From NCBI GenBank assembly GCA_025174535.1, contig JALBUN010000029.1, positions 62,001-126,000 of the forward strand: a DNA stretch of 64,000 nucleotides, read 5' to 3'. The stretch is from Cantharellus purpuraceus (taxonomy: Eukaryota; Basidiomycota; Agaricomycetes; Cantharellales; Hydnaceae). The number at the start of each line of letters is the position of its first letter. Position 1 is the first letter of the stretch. Positions 30,001-42,661 of the stretch are shown here, one piece after another. Under the pieces are notes generated by a model that saw only the letters and a program-made list of their open reading frames with translations, searched no databases and was not told the DNA's origin. The position numbers were made by a program, and so were the translations under genes.

Positions 30001-30533
30001 TGTTCTTTATACGCCTGAGACAAGGGATGAGGCCCCAGGTACAGACTGGCTAATGCATCCGGATTTGGAACTGCCTGAAAGAAAGGATGTTGACCAGAGA
30101 GGATTGTCTGCTTGAGCTTACGCAATATCTCAATATCGGACACCTCCCCAGAGTTGGACTCTTGCTGCTGCGATGGCGGTTGTTGCTGCGATACAGGCTG
30201 TCCCGAGCCTTGGAAACCCTGGTTGAAGTATGCAGAGCCTTGACCCCCAAAAGAGGGAACAATGCCTGGCTGCTGCTGCTGCTGCTGCTGCTGGTACTGG
30301 AAGCCAGCCATCTCGGGAACAGACACCCCAGACTGCTGCTGTTGTCCCTGGGAATGGTGATACGAGTTGAACATGTTACCAATTGAAGATGGATTGTACG
30401 ATGTCTTGGATGGGAGTAAGAAAGGTGCCGCGGTTGGATCTTCGACGAGAGTGAGGACGGTTCTTTCCCTTGCGATGTTGCTGGTGCTCTTGCCTCTTGC
30501 GCGTTGCTTCCGTCCTTGCTTATTTGGGGGCAT
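27003..30533 (-). CDS. Large disordered Pro/Arg/Ser/Gln-rich protein
   Basis: A single open frame of 1176 codons from ATG 30533 (PNKQGRKQRARGKS start, basic) to 27003. One short conserved-looking helix (DIEILRKLKQTILSGQHPFFQAV, about residues 140-160) precedes long low-complexity regions: polyQ, an RE/RD-rich block (about 380-480), HPEQR repeats, and a Tyr/Pro/Arg-rich C-terminus. The composition resembles RNA-processing or condensate proteins, but no domain was recognised. No intron was needed, unusual among its neighbours. It is convergent with the NIPA gene (300 bp apart). Confidence 0.75.
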   Translation of the reverse strand: MPPNKQGRKQRARGKSTSNIARERTVLTLVEDPTAAPFLLPSKTSYNPSSIGNMFNSYHHSQGQQQQSGVSVPEMAGFQYQQQQQQQQPGIVPSFGGQGSAYFNQGFQGSGQPVSQQQPPSQQQESNSGEVSDIEILRKLKQTILSGQHPFFQAVPNPDALASLYLGPHPLSQAYKEQNQHQTDQLGSMSQSDNTKASARIQKPDVLQVGSASVLNSAKRPQTPTTTSASRVLGSLATPQSTPGTFNQSGSHHQGQKAANGPVDSARIDQSSGRHHNDTMPPRSHDFRTSTPSPLPPNSSKSSVPFPPQKHQRSSLATHSSNASGVTHEQSRVPPVTASSLNDSAGVNKPPAAANVAKDTVLYKDAHPVASSPEGLDRDREHRERDHDRERPGYLPYDSSRYSQPLDRRDSGRVPQRYDSRYDRDRDWVRGRDWDGDRERDRERERDRERERLRDRFEYERSSRPPMDRRPPPPPSTSSSSASVDHKPAAPPDQRSALGLGSSLEQRRSEVHPHQEQRPHPEATVHLEQRRSEVPIHSEQRRPEVPMHPEQRHPEVPIHPEQRRPEVPMHPEQRRPEVPMHPEQRRPEVPMHPEQRRPEMHPEQRHPEQRHPEQRHPEISLHPEQHRADVPAHPEHQRSVEVAQSDHNSRRLESSSSRPAPASLSAERRSEAAIPAYSNQSHDRERLRPTQGPPYTQGPPYTRAPPPSIAPPNPIRTNQPQATVPSSVEGPDLSGQSAPSGNKISRSDPASPEATRRPDTTSSNMGHPLTGVSMDKTASRSVPDRRLTHPADPQLPQPSESRAGQGQRPDDRVNVSQPSHPSATSAGPRSISRAPSPGPRRSTDPSHDAPRERDRASSMSAPSYREPLLPPNVDSSRSYPEDSRRQPPEANLPRRVSDNFYPPPPSPAPSVIERREEIRQWRERESYTPVSYAGSEADRERSRRYAETREWHGDAYSRERDPHVTDADVHSRPRPPPPPPPPPPPPASWDRDRSIDKDKDRDAYESWVAAERKFPARGVSPSPTPSRWEEPVIHPHRPLQARLTDTYDDRFIPREVAERARYPPPVPSDVLNYRENPRVRPRSPSPSRRPGMFDDAHRAPKRAREEYEASSRASYEYPPARVPSPPPYYDPRATGMTNPRDPSPYSRDRVPDPYVRRDMPPPRSPPYYARDRYPPR
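28676..28955 (-). repeat. Coding minisatellite of 15-bp and 33-bp units (HPEQR / HPEQRRPEVPM)
   Basis: Within the disordered gene, three to four 15-bp units (HPEQR) sit next to about seven 33-bp units encoding HPEQRRPEV(P)(M/I). All unit lengths are multiples of three, so the frame is kept. Such arrays vary in length between strains. Confidence 0.9.
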
Positions 30534-31185
30534 CAAGACGGCGCTCAAAGAATAGCCGCTGCCTCAAGGCGCAAATTTTCAACAAGGTTTAACTCAGCAG
30601 GTTGCCGTAACTGAAAAATTGACATAAAATTCACCTAGATTTACTCAATAAAGTGCCTCTCTGAGACTTAATGATGCTCAGAGACGTGCAGAAAGGTCAA
30701 GATGCGCAGAGCACTAGAATAGGGTGAGAGTAAGCGTGTCGCAGCTGAGTTGCTGACTTTAAAAGGGAACCCCGCCCGCCTCATAAGTTCGCAAGAGAAG
30801 CCTCTGTCACAGGGTCAACAACCCATTGGATGGCTCCAAAATGGATTGAAGGAATGCACCCAGATACATACATATAATCCAAGAAAGGGTATACATAAAA
30901 AACCATGCTCAACCTCCCACTCCCACAGTTTTAGTAGTCCTGATGTAAGAGCCCACCTGCTGCAAGTGGGCGGCTGCTTTGGCCACAAAAAGTCAATGCA
31001 GACTTAGAGTCATCAATGACTTAATGTTGTAGCGGTGATACGGGCGTAGAATAGCCGTATGGGTTCGGGAAATTGGACCAAAACCCGAGCGTCTCCGCGG
31101 CTTGTGTGGCTGACACTCGTTGCTCTGACCATACCAGCTGCGCCTCTTTTCGCAAGCATAACAATATTTGCTATCATAAACGTGA
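30534..31185. other. Intergenic, promoter side of the disordered gene
   Basis: No gene seen. It holds the 5' region of the disordered-protein gene and the 3' region of the Zn2Cys6 gene. Confidence 0.5.
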
Positions 31186-33743
31186 TCAATCACTGATGCG
31201 CGAAAAGAAGTAGAAGGGAGAACGAACCAACGATTGACCAGTATGCACTGCGAGTTTCTCCGTGGCCTGAAAAAGGTCACACGTATGGTTTAGAGACAAC
31301 AGCGCCGAATGGGCTTCAGGATTCCGTGGACAACACACAACGAAAGTACCGAGAACCATCTACGGAAGAAACGTTAACAATCAGATGTGAACGAACAATT
31401 GCTGCTCACTGCCGCAGAGAAAGCATGTGTCCAGAAAGGTCGGAAGCAAACCGTGGCAGTAGGTTGATACTGATAAATATCATGCAGTGACTCTATCATT
31501 GCATGTGAAGATCCGAGTGCAGTCTTCACAGAATGAGCAAAAGGGTGATCGAAAGGGGTCTCTGGCATCTCCCGAACAGCCTGAATGAAGAACCAGCGAT
31601 GTAAATGCAGTAGGGCTGTGGTCATCTAATTATCTTCGTGTAATTCGTGACTGAAGAACATTTACCTGTTTCAAACGATGCCTTAGTCAGAAATTTTTGC
31701 ATCGCCCGTGCCGGTTCGGTACCCCCACCAAGTAACGCTGGTCTATCGTTCTTGGAGGGCCATTCGATCGATGCCGGTGGAGCTACTCCAAGGAGTTCAT
31801 TTTCGAAAAGCGGTATTTGGGAATAAGTTGTTCCTTTCTCCCTAAAGGCTCTCTCGACTACACTATCAAGTGCAGCGGTGAAGTTGTGTTTGTGCGTGAA
31901 CCCTGCGAATGATATAAGCAATCCTGTCCCTCACATTCTAAAAAATTAGACTCACAACCACCGCCAGGATGCGGGTCAGGATCAAAGGGCCTTTTGCACG
32001 TTATGACTTTGAAAGACAATGATTTGGCGCGACCCGAATTGAATGCCTGGAAATAGTATTGAACTGGTGGCATAGGATGTCATTGGGATAATTCGTACCT
32101 GCCAAGAGTCTAGATTCATAGCCTCCCAAAACACCTGTTCTCGGACTGCGCTACACCCCCTTTTCAGTTTCGCTTGGTCATAATCTTGCAACAGGCTGTC
32201 AGTGCCAAAACAAAACAAGGACTTAGACGAGGATTTGAACGTACTCAACCCAAGCTGCGAGCGAGCATGAATAAGATGAAAGTTTAGATATCAGTGCGTA
32301 CAAACTCACCATCTCACACAACCGTCCCATAACGCTCCATAATGCTAAGGTATAGCCACTGCTCCGCCGTTCAGTGCAAACATGATAATGGAGCATGATT
32401 GTCTATGGACAAGGCATTAGATGGTCTTTCACGAGATATTACGTCCATAAATACCATTGACTGCGCTGCGAATACTGTTGGATTCTCGTATATCGGATGA
32501 ATACACAACGCTGCTCGAGCCAACGCGTGGTACTCTTCTGCTATCACGAAACGTCGCCGTTCCTCGATGTTAGCCAGGACCCCGAGCCCGCAAAGCATGA
32601 ACAAGATAGAAATAATGTGTGATGATATATGTCTTAAAGACCTTACTGGCTCCTCCCCCGGATAACATTCGGCTACCACGGAAGCCATAAATAAGGGACG
32701 AGGTATCGGATCCGAGCTATGGCCGTCTCAATTGTAGGAGGGAACGTGTTGGAGACAGACGTACCACCACCCATAGTGCGCATAGTATAACTCAGATAAA
32801 AATATAGTTGTTTTGTAGGATGGTAAGTGTGGCACAAAGTCATCCAACTTCTCAATCGGTAGGGGATCAGGTGGAAATGGGAAAAGTGCGCTGAGTAAGA
32901 CAATATCCGCCGGGAGCGACATTGGGCTGTCAGACCTCTCCTGCATGAGACTAGACAGGACGCGAGGGTTTTCCCGTACGAGATACTAAGGCACACAATG
33001 TCATGATGGATATATGAGAGAGATGCGTGTAAATCTTGCCTCCGTAGCTGCGGTAGGTCCGTACAAGGACATCTCACCGCTATCATCGAAAATGGAAAAG
33101 GTGCCTAAAGCATCGAGGATTTCCTCTTCATCCGCCGTAGAAAAATGTGCAGACCCTGGACTAGCCGAAAGTTTGTTGGGCTTCCTGTCCCTCAAAAGAG
33201 GGTGTGGTTCTGACGAGATGGACGCCTGCAGGTTATATAGGGCTTCTTCAAGCAAGTAACTCCAATTGCGAAGTTCCGCAATAGTTTCCTGAAGCTCGAC
33301 AATGATTGTGCTACGAGATCTGTATATCATGACCAGGTTAGGCAACATTAGCCACGCAGTAGAACTTCGACCTCCCGGGCGCCTTTCTCGAGGGTTCCTA
33401 GACAAGACACGATGAGTTGATATCGTACGTCGGTGTTGACGTAGAGAACGATTACCATCAGGGCAAATGGTAGAACAACCTCGTCGCTTGCAGTTGTAGC
33501 AAGGGACATCCCTGTCTCGTCACAATTGACTGACATGAACACGTGTTTGGGATGAAAGCAAAGACAGAACCTGTCGCAACCTAAGCGGAGCCTGCGGCAC
33601 TCCTTGCAAGCCTTTCGATGAAAAGTAGATTGAGATTGTGCATGCGGTAATGGCATGAGCGAGGTAGAAAGGTTAGAAGGCGTGCTCGGGTCTGAAGGCA
33701 TTTCTTGCCTTTGAGTCTTTTTTTGAGTCACTTGTTCGATCAT
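31186..33743 (-). CDS. Zn(II)2Cys6 fungal transcription factor
   Basis: ATG at 33743. Exon 1 ends in the zinc cluster RKACKECRRLRLGCDR, the next exon continues DVPCYNCKRRGCSTICPDG after a 60-nt intron, so six cysteines are in the expected order with one extra Cys. A short coiled coil follows (VELQETIAELRNWSYLLEEALYNLQ region). Then DDSGEMSLYGPTAATE and a long middle-homology region (33000-31380) with ALLHLHRWFFIQAVREMP and, in the last exon, VLGTFVVCCPRNPEAH. The stop is at 31186-31188. At least eight introns; not all joints were resolved. It acts in the nucleus as a DNA-binding regulator; targets cannot be read. Confidence 0.85.
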
Positions 33744-36700
33744 GCTTGGTGGCAGTGTCAGCTAGCGTTAAGTCGCCAAGAGCTACGTCGATCAATATCA
33801 ACTCCGCTGGTACGACCCAATTAGAACCGCGGCCTAACCAGAAACACAGCCTACATTATAACTTACACATCATCATCTCCACGATCTACAATAACTGATC
33901 TACAACGCCTCAAGGCACCCCTGACATCTCTCAACATGATCTCTGAACTTTTCTCTTGTCAAGAAGAATTGATAACCGCCAGATGGTCTTCTGAAGATCA
34001 CTGATCATTTACCGGGGAGTTCCCCGAGTTGACGCCTTGGCCAGTAATTAAGTGTCGAAGTGAGGAGGTTCTCGAAGTTCTTCCCGATGCAAACGATGGC
34101 GGCTAACTAGCATCTGTACAATGATTAACGAAGCTTCCCGCTTTGAGAGGATCCGTCATGACAATGTATCTCTACGAGTGAGTGCAACCTCTTGCTCGCA
34201 GCATAGAAACGAGCTGTGCCCGATATGTGGAGACCATAGGTAGCTGTATTTTAGGACAGGCAACGTATATCTATCTACGATGCGATATATGAGACGAATC
34301 AGCCTAGTGACAGGCGAGCGAATATCAGCCGATCGCTAGCCGCAGCAAATACAAAAGATCGTGCGAGTTAGGTTGAGCGACTGAAAGTTTCTATCGCTCT
34401 GTTGATGAAAACGCACAGCTGCGTTGATCCAGGATAACCGCCAAAATTACTATCATGCTAGAGATATATTTGTGTACCATGGCCTGGTCTGTGGTGTTTG
34501 ATCTGAGTGGATTAGCAATGGTAATTGAGTGCAAAGAATAGACTGAATTCATTGTTCATTGACTTAATTTGGGGGATTCCTAACCTTGAGTAGCATAGCC
34601 AGAGTATATTATATCCATTATAATTAAGAACGCATTCGCTATGTTGAAAGTGGTGTCAGTTGTCATTATGTGCAATGTTCTGGTAGAATTGATTTCCCAG
34701 TCGCACTGGTCATCCAGAATCCTGCATTGAGCTAAATGGATGAACAACCCACATCATTCCGTAACGTGGACTTAGGGGGTGTGGATATCAATAGCATAGC
34801 CAGAGCATTGAGCATACGAAACATACATATTGCGATGACAAGCTTGAACGCACATCCACATGGTGCGCGATGTTCAGGAGTGATATCTTAGTTATAATGA
34901 TTATCTATTAGATTAGGCCATGTATATGAATTTTGAAGCCCTAAAGACTCGGTTCAATGGCAAATAGATTGTTGCCAAATGGTTTAATTTATGCACCTTG
35001 GATTTAGAGGGTCTACACGTTTAATAGCATAGCCTGTCTTGTAGGCACTAAAATCAAATCTGACAATCTTCGTAGGTAGGAAATGTCGGACAATCGATCA
35101 GAATTGAGGTCGATTCCTAGCTGCAAAGCAGCTTCAATGAAATTATTAAAAAAATGCATGGTCGGTGATCATGATTTATGGGACTAAATTAGCAACCCGG
35201 AACAAAGTAAACCCACTCGGAAACTTCATCAAATTACACCCACAAATCCACTAGTCTTTCTATAGAAAAGTGGAATAAAATTAGTCGCCAAAATTGATCT
35301 CCCCATCGGTATGTCCACAAATATGCCTGTTATACAGGACCTCAGAGCACACTGACCAATGCGTGAGATTTTTCAACGAATGAAACGGAGCTGGAACAAC
35401 ATGCAATTTCGGGCCCCGATCTCGAAAGTTCACCTAGAGCCGACTCATTCTCGCTCACGACTTATCGATCATTCATCAGACAGAGCATTGTGCATGTGAA
35501 AACAATCGGACCGCCCATTGACATAGCAGAAGCTGATCATTTCTCAACCATATCCTTGGGTGACTGATACAGTACGCGATGTTGCACATCTGCCACACTG
35601 CCCCCTTGGATGAACGCTGGAGACTTTCCTGATATTCAAAACCATCTATGACAACTCAAGCATGTTTCTAGCATATTCTATGCTTTAGAAACGAGACTAC
35701 TGGTTTCGTACTTCTTCGGAGATTCTTGTTCCAGGTGCTGCAGCCGTTACCCGGCCTTATGTTCGGAATGACGTGCTTTCGGACCGTTCACACACCGATA
35801 CAACTTGACGCAGATTAAGCAATGCTTGGATGCTCCTAAGTCATCCTGTCTGCCTGCCTCGGAGTGTGGGTCGGATATCCGGTAATGCTTGTTCCGGGCG
35901 CCACTGCACATGTTGAGCGCATTCATCGATTCTGGTTCCCTGTGCGCAAGCGCACTGCAGCATCAAACTTATACCTAATGTGCGTCGTTTAATGTTTGTT
36001 GTTGTCTCGGAGACTCACGGGTAATAACCGCAGTTGATACCTTCTCGTCTTCATATTTCCAAATGGGGCGCTCTTCTTCTCTGCCCTCTCGGATCTTTAA
36101 AGTCTCTAGGCCAACTCTCTGCCAGTGTTGAACCTTGGCTATGAACAAAGAGACCGGGGCTTACTCCATAAGGCTGCTGCTGTGCTCAAATATAAGACAA
36201 TGAGCTAAGCGAGCGTACCCGTTTTTTTACGCATTTTTTTGTGATGTACAGTCCAACAGAAACCACCGTGTATGCAAATCTGTTTGTGCGTCAATACGAG
36301 CGCTGCGCTAGCTATTTGTCAAGCCACTGACTCAGGCCGACAGTCCCATGTATCCGTGGTCATTCCTTCACATCTTATCGTAAGCGCATATCGCGTTTAG
36401 TTCTGCCTTCAGACCCTTATCACATACCCAGGACGCCCCTTTCTGGTCTCTTTTGTATGTCGGAATCTTCTGTCACCAGTTCATAGCCGCTTCGAGTTTC
36501 TTTTATATCTCTCCAAGCGATGGTCAGAAGATGGGTGAGTCATTGACTTGCGACATCATATCACATACTAAAATGATGTTTTAGGCTCTGATTGAAACTA
36601 GGCATTACTATTGAGTCCAACATAGGCTACCATGGTTTACTGTAATGTAGACATGCTGCATCGCGGGAGGCGCGGGACACATGTTTCCTAAAATGATTGG

Positions 36701-38768
36701 TTGAAAACGAACCAACTTTGAATGGCGGCGTCGGTTCGGAGCGTTTGTGAGCGTAAAGAAAAGGTTTTAAGGCCACGGGCCTGTGGCCAGCGGCTGGTTC
36801 ATCTGCTTCCGCGAGCTATAGCCTATCAGATATCCCAAAAACAGACGTCAGGATTGCCCTAGATATGTGTATGAACCCTAACCCCATTGCAGGATCAACT
36901 TCGCAGCAAGCTTGCTCCGCCAGTGTGGGCACAGCTCTTGACACTGTAATACCGATGGCAGGGCTTTGCTAGCGCTTACTGCTCAACAGATGGAATTAAT
37001 TCAGGCATAGTTTTATGCGCCATGTTGTGGTCGCATGACATTACTCAACATCAACTGAGCCATTGGCTTTAATGAAGGAAACATTGGGTGGTCTTGGGGA
37101 GCCATGATTTATGAACCGCTGCGTGATGGTGTCCATGTCGAATCCTGATAATCGTTTCTGGAATGCCACCACTGGGAAGTTAGGCGCTTCGGCAAGGTAA
37201 TGGTCAACCACCACTGGCATGATATCGTGCGAGGAACCCATATATCAGCTTTGTACTTTAGGGTTAAGATGCTTAGATGCACAACCGTTTAGTATATATA
37301 TATATCACGAAGTTATGAATTACGGGAATCACAAGTTCCCAAATCTGAACTCATCATCAAAAAGAGTTTACTGGCAATGGATCTGTCACGGCAATTACGT
37401 CGTTGACGATGTCCTATCCGGGATCTTGGACTGGAACTGTCTATTGACATCGTCCTTGAGCCCAGTCAAGTCACCCATACATACACGAAAAGGATCTGAT
37501 AGACTTTGAAACAGATGATGCTGAACCGAAGATGACGCGAACAGTATGAACGGGCGTAGATTCTGGATGCAGTTGGTGTTGAAGCGGGTTGCTCAGGTGC
37601 CACGGGAGACGCGCGCACAAACAAAAGTTGGTATAACGGCGGTGTATAATAGGCTGCAGGGTTGTACCTCGCTCCCATCTGTTTTTCTGCTTGCAACAGT
37701 TGGTAACCTTTTTCTCGAAGCAAGGCTGTAAGCATAGCTTCAGGCCCACCGCCATAATGTTACAATACTAATCCATTCGCTCTTGATTTGGTACCCTTCG
37801 GATCAATCATCTTGTATTTTATATCTTGACACGCTCCATCAAGCTACTGTCGGAGTTTGTTTCTCTCGGAGGGCTGTGCACGATGATTCTATAGCCGGTT
37901 TCACATCAGTCTGCCGGTCATGGCGAGTTGAGCTCGACAAACAGCGAAGCTGCCAGGATGTTTTCGCTAACTTGATCTCCGCTCAGCCAATTTCAAGTTA
38001 ATTCCCAGACTTTGCCAAAGGACGACTGTATCTCTGACTTTATATCTGACGACCACCGGATTCGCTGTACCTCATAAGCGGTGATCGGCTCTCGGGTTTC
38101 AGAGGATTATCATCATTATAGGATCGTTAGATTTCAGACGCCCGTCGACTGGATGTTTTGAAAAAAAAAAAATAACCTATACACTTTCAATACGTGTCAC
38201 TCATTCGGCTCCACAGCTTTCAACGACCGTTTTATGCATGTTGAAAATGATGACAATACTTGAACACCCAAGTGGACCCTCTGTCAGCCAAAAGAACACT
38301 TGGGCGGTCCATCTGTCGGCTGAAACACGTCACCTCGTGCTTTCTACCAACTCCTATCTCTACCGATAGGTCTAAATCTGATTGTTATGATGCAGACGTC
38401 ACATTTGACAGTGCCTTGGCACTTGGTCGTATCCCAAGTTTGTGCCACCTCCCTAATTGTCCCACGCATTTGGATTTATCAACGCATCCTTGTATGTCCG
38501 AAGGAATTACTTTGAGACGCTCAAAAGTTCATGATACGAAGCTTTATCCAAGTATCTATACTATATATTTTATTGTCGCTGCCTCAGTATGTGGTGGACA
38601 AAGACAAATATAGTTTAAAATTTAAACCACACCCCCCGGTACCGCAGCACAGGACGCCTGTCACGTGATGTTCTTGACTTGTCACATTTCACTCGACCGG
38701 CCACTCTTGCTTGTAGCCTCGTGTCTTATTTGTGCTCCACGTGTTATCTTCATCCTTTTTAATCCAGC
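33744..38768. other. 5-kb stretch without a convincing gene
   Basis: No family-matching protein on either strand. Two minus-strand open pieces (37041-37241, with clean ATG and codon-like composition, and about 37466-37740, containing LTALLREKGYQLLQAEKQMG) could be exons of a small unrecognised gene. Three degenerate ~40-bp copies containing 'agcatagcc' occur at about 34561-34604, 34763-34806 and 34997-35037. The rest shows no obvious structure. Confidence 0.5.
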
Positions 38769-41700
38769 ATGCCAAAGCTTACTATGAGCGTTCGTCCTGA
38801 CAAAAAGCTCACAGACTTTTTCGGTAAAAAGCCGGGGACTGGATCGCGCCCAAGCCAGCCTATTTACGACGTGTCGTCACCCGAACTACAATCGATTATA
38901 TCTATATCATCTGACGATGTCCTCGTCCCAGTGTTGTCCTCTCAGTTGGATTATTGTACGCGTGGTCACGACGATACCCCTCGAGCTAGTCCTCGTTCTC
39001 GAGGTAACGCTCGTTCTAGAAAGCATCCGACCGCGTCGTCTTCGAAACTTTCGGAAGCACACTCGACTCCCGTCTCCGACTTTTCCATAGTGTCCTTGAA
39101 ATCATCTGCCAATGATGTTCGGGCTGTGACAGGAGTGTCTCCCCATATTCCCGCCGCCGCTTCTCAGACGCCAAAGAAAAGCTCGAGAAAACGAAAGCAG
39201 CAGCCCATTAGCCTTATTTCCTCAGAAGAATCAGATGGTCCTATATATCCTTCGATTCATGTGAATCTTCCTCCCAAGAAGAGCGGGCGGGAATTGAAGC
39301 CCTCTCCCCAGCTTTTGTCTCCGGGTGAGCCGTCAATGGTTGCCCCCATTGTTCCCCTTACACCGCGACAGAACATTTTGAGCCAGATGAAATGCTCGCC
39401 CGAGAAACCTGATTCGTTTTCTCTACCAGCTACGCCGTCAAAGAATAGTAACTCTCCCTTACCGGCCTATAATCAACATTCACCATCAAAACGTGCGCGC
39501 CACGATTTATCTTCCTCTGTTAGGCTCAAGCTATCCGGCCCTGGTTTCGATGCGGACGACGAGAGCGAAGACCAAGCCGGTGCCTCTTCCAAGAGACTTA
39601 TCGGGGGGATTACTCCAACTATTCACTTCCCTCAGCAATTCGAGGCAGACACTGAAGGACTCATGAATGACGAGATGCAAATGGATGTGGAGGTAGCGAT
39701 TCCGTATTCGAGTCCTGCCTCCGGCGCTGGCGTGACGGATGGAGCGAATCAACGTGGTATCAAGGAAAATGAGGAAGGATGCAATATTTTGACATGTCAC
39801 CTTGGATCTAATGCATCCCCCCGGGAGGAGACACGTGAAGTTGTTCCCAGCAGCCAGCAAAATGAAACGGAGTTACAAATGGACTACAGCCATGTGGGTG
39901 TCGATGACAAGGACACCTCTGAGCTTTCATCTCATCCAGCCTTACCCACTGTTTCTCCAATCAAGGCCCGCACAGAAAATGTCATCGCGCGCATCAGGGC
40001 CAAAGCAGAAGCTGATGCTGCAGCGCAAGCCGAAGGCGATTGCCAGCGGTTATCACTTGGATTACTTGGCAGCGATGAATCAGACTTATCAAGCTTGTCG
40101 AGCCCTTCAAATGATGAGGATGAACTCGAACTTGAGCTCGAGCTCAGCGCCTTTGGGAAGGGCAATACTTTGGAGTATGTTCCGTTTCTCACACGCGATT
40201 TGATCTAATCCCCTTTTCAGGCCTATCGATTCTTCTTCAATGTCCGCGCATGTGCGATCCCCAACTTCACAAGGGCCTGGAACAAGACGATCAACGCGGC
40301 ACCTGGATGGTCCTGCACCCAACTACGCGAAAAGACTGGAATTGTTCCGTGAGGACTCTCCGCCTCCACCTAGAAAGGCTGCTTTTGATTTAAATAGAAC
40401 GCTGAAAACCAAAACGACGATACCAGAAATTTGTCCTCTTGACATATTACTCAAGGACCATGCACGCGAAGGGGCGCGCAAGGCTCGTATTGAGGCAAAG
40501 CGCAAGGCAGACTTTTCAAGTGCTCTTGGCTCTGAGACGACTCCAGGCCCTGATTCCAGTGTCTTTAAAACGCCTGAACGTGTTAATCGCCTGAACGCCA
40601 AGGCAGAAAGCCCAAGCAGCGATTCATCCTTACCTCGGGATGGCAATGTATTCCAGGACATTTTGATGGATACCACTGCTCGTGAAGAATTACTAGGCAA
40701 AGATGGGGCCGAAGCTGTTGGAAAGATTCTCGACGACGATCGGAAGAAGAGTGTTGTTAAGCAGAAATCCATTGGTGTTTCATTCTGGCGCGATGATACA
40801 GAGGTGACTCTTTACTTCTGAATTTCCGCACAAGTGTTAAAGGCTGGTTTTATTAGGGCGTCAACGACGCTCTTCCTCAGTTAGTAACTGATCAAAGTCA
40901 TGTGTTTTTGACTGCCTTGACTGATGCGATAAAACGCGAGGGTATGTTGCTGCATTATATCGTCTCTTGCTTATTTGAAGGCTTCCCCGGTAGAGTATGG
41001 GTTAGCATCCCTCCTGGTGGATTCTGGCGCTCTTGCGTCAATCCCACTTTCAGTGGGACTTTTGGACTGGCTTTTTTCCACCGGTGAGTCCTCTCATTTA
41101 CTTGCCTGTCGGCTGTTAACTCACTCGTGAATAACAGCCATGTCTGCAGCCAACAGTGACCTCTCCCTGTCTGCTTATCGAGCTTTGCTTGTCTCGCATC
41201 GCAATGTTTACTCTGCGGAGGTCATGTCTCGCGCACAACTTGACTTCCGTGCCCTCCTCATTTCACTTTTCAAACTCGGCATGAATGCCAATATTGCTCG
41301 ATTGCTTGGAATGAGTGAGGAGGGTCAGGTGTCCATAGTGGCCACGAGTCAGCAAACGAGAATGGAAAGAGTTTGCCGTTTCCTTACCATGCTTGAGGCA
41401 CTTGGTCGGTGCGTGCCGTCTGTGTAGGATCACTTTGGCTTTTCAATTAACAGTTTCTTCGATAGTTCTCAAGGCGTTGATCCGGTGGCTATACCTTCCC
41501 TTGTGTGTGCGCTTCTTCTCCTTTCCCTCGACCCATCAGCGACACCCGAACTCCAGCAAGACGCTGTCTCCGCAATCGAAGCCGTACTCACGAACCCAAA
41601 CGTCACCCCCATCATCGAGCTTGATACATGCAAATCCGTTCTCCATGCTGCCAAGGAGCTAGGATTCCAGCCTGATCTTCAGGTACAAACTCTTGCCCTG

Positions 41701-42267
41701 TTACCAGGGTGCAGTCCGAGTTCGGGGCGTGTTCGGCGATGGATCGCATGGGCGATGCTTGGAGGCGACCTCCAAGACCTTCAGGAATGTGCAGATGTGC
41801 CTCCTATTCAGACAATGGTCAATCTATTTTCCAAGAGTTCTCCAGGGGACGTGAAGCTTGAAGTGACTCCCGACACGAACTACGAACAGCTTGGTGCCCT
41901 GGTCAATATTCTTTCGGTCGCCATGACGGACGTCAATGGGTATGTTCGACGCTGTGATGGTAGTGCTATGACCAAGAAGCTGTGCGAAGTGCTCGACCGG
42001 ATGAACGGGAAAATAGGTGTGTTGAGTGCTACCACTACGCCACGCTAAGCTGAGTAATTATTTTTAGTGGACACTCGGGCGGCACACATTGACCGTACAA
42101 GAACCAAGGAGGCGATCAACAGGCTGCACAAGAGACTGGTCTATCAACGCCATGCGGTGCTAGAGACGATGCGTACGAAGGCTGGAAATATGGAACAATT
42201 CCTCGTCCCGAAGTCGGGGGCTACATCAAGGCCGAAGCTGATGAAAAGTTTTGTCAAGGACTCATGA
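38769..42267 (+). CDS. Possible SMC5/6-associated (CANIN/SLF2-type) protein
   Basis: ATG at 38769. Exon 1 (to 40174, 468 codons) is disordered and Ser/Pro-rich; its start has KKLTDFFGKK, a PIP-box-like motif (LxxFF). Intron 40175-40220, then a charged helix (HAREGARKARIEAKRKA) and NVFQDILMDTTAREELLG leading into a helical C-terminal domain (GVNDALPQLVTDQSHVFLTALTDAIKRE, YGLASLLVDSGALASIPLSVGLLDWLF, continuing to a basic end at 42267). At least five further introns of 46-56 nt. The helical region resembles, from memory, the CANIN domain of fungal Nse-type and SLF2 proteins, which load SMC5/6 at damage sites. Family assignment is tentative; the gene model is good. Confidence 0.6.
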
Positions 42268-42661
42268 AGTATACTTTTGGTGTTTCTCCTTCGCCGTGCT
42301 CTCCATACCGTATCTCAATACTAGACTGTATACCTATTGACGCTAATGAGAGAACATTAAGGATGAGCGGAGCAGTATTTGTTTGACACCGCATCCTGAT
42401 CATCTTTTCGCGCGTGCGAGAAGTACACTAGCTGATCATATATATATCCAGCGGTGCAAGAGCCTGGGAGAAATCGACCACTGGAAACGTGTATGAAACC
42501 GGCAGACCAGCCACATGTAGCTAGACCAGCCGAACACATACCTTATCCCCATGATGAATCACCGCGACAAAATCTTCATGTTGTTTCGAAAGCTTCATCG
42601 AGTTTCATTCCAACACGACTAAATGGTATAATACACAAGAAGTAATGTAAGAAAACAATTG
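42268..42661. other. Short intergenic stretch
   Basis: 3' flank of the preceding gene and left border of the LTR-like repeat. No gene seen. Confidence 0.5.

Noticed and set aside
36850..36900. Short CCCTAACCCC-like stretch as interstitial telomere
   Set aside because: Only about one and a half units; too short to support.
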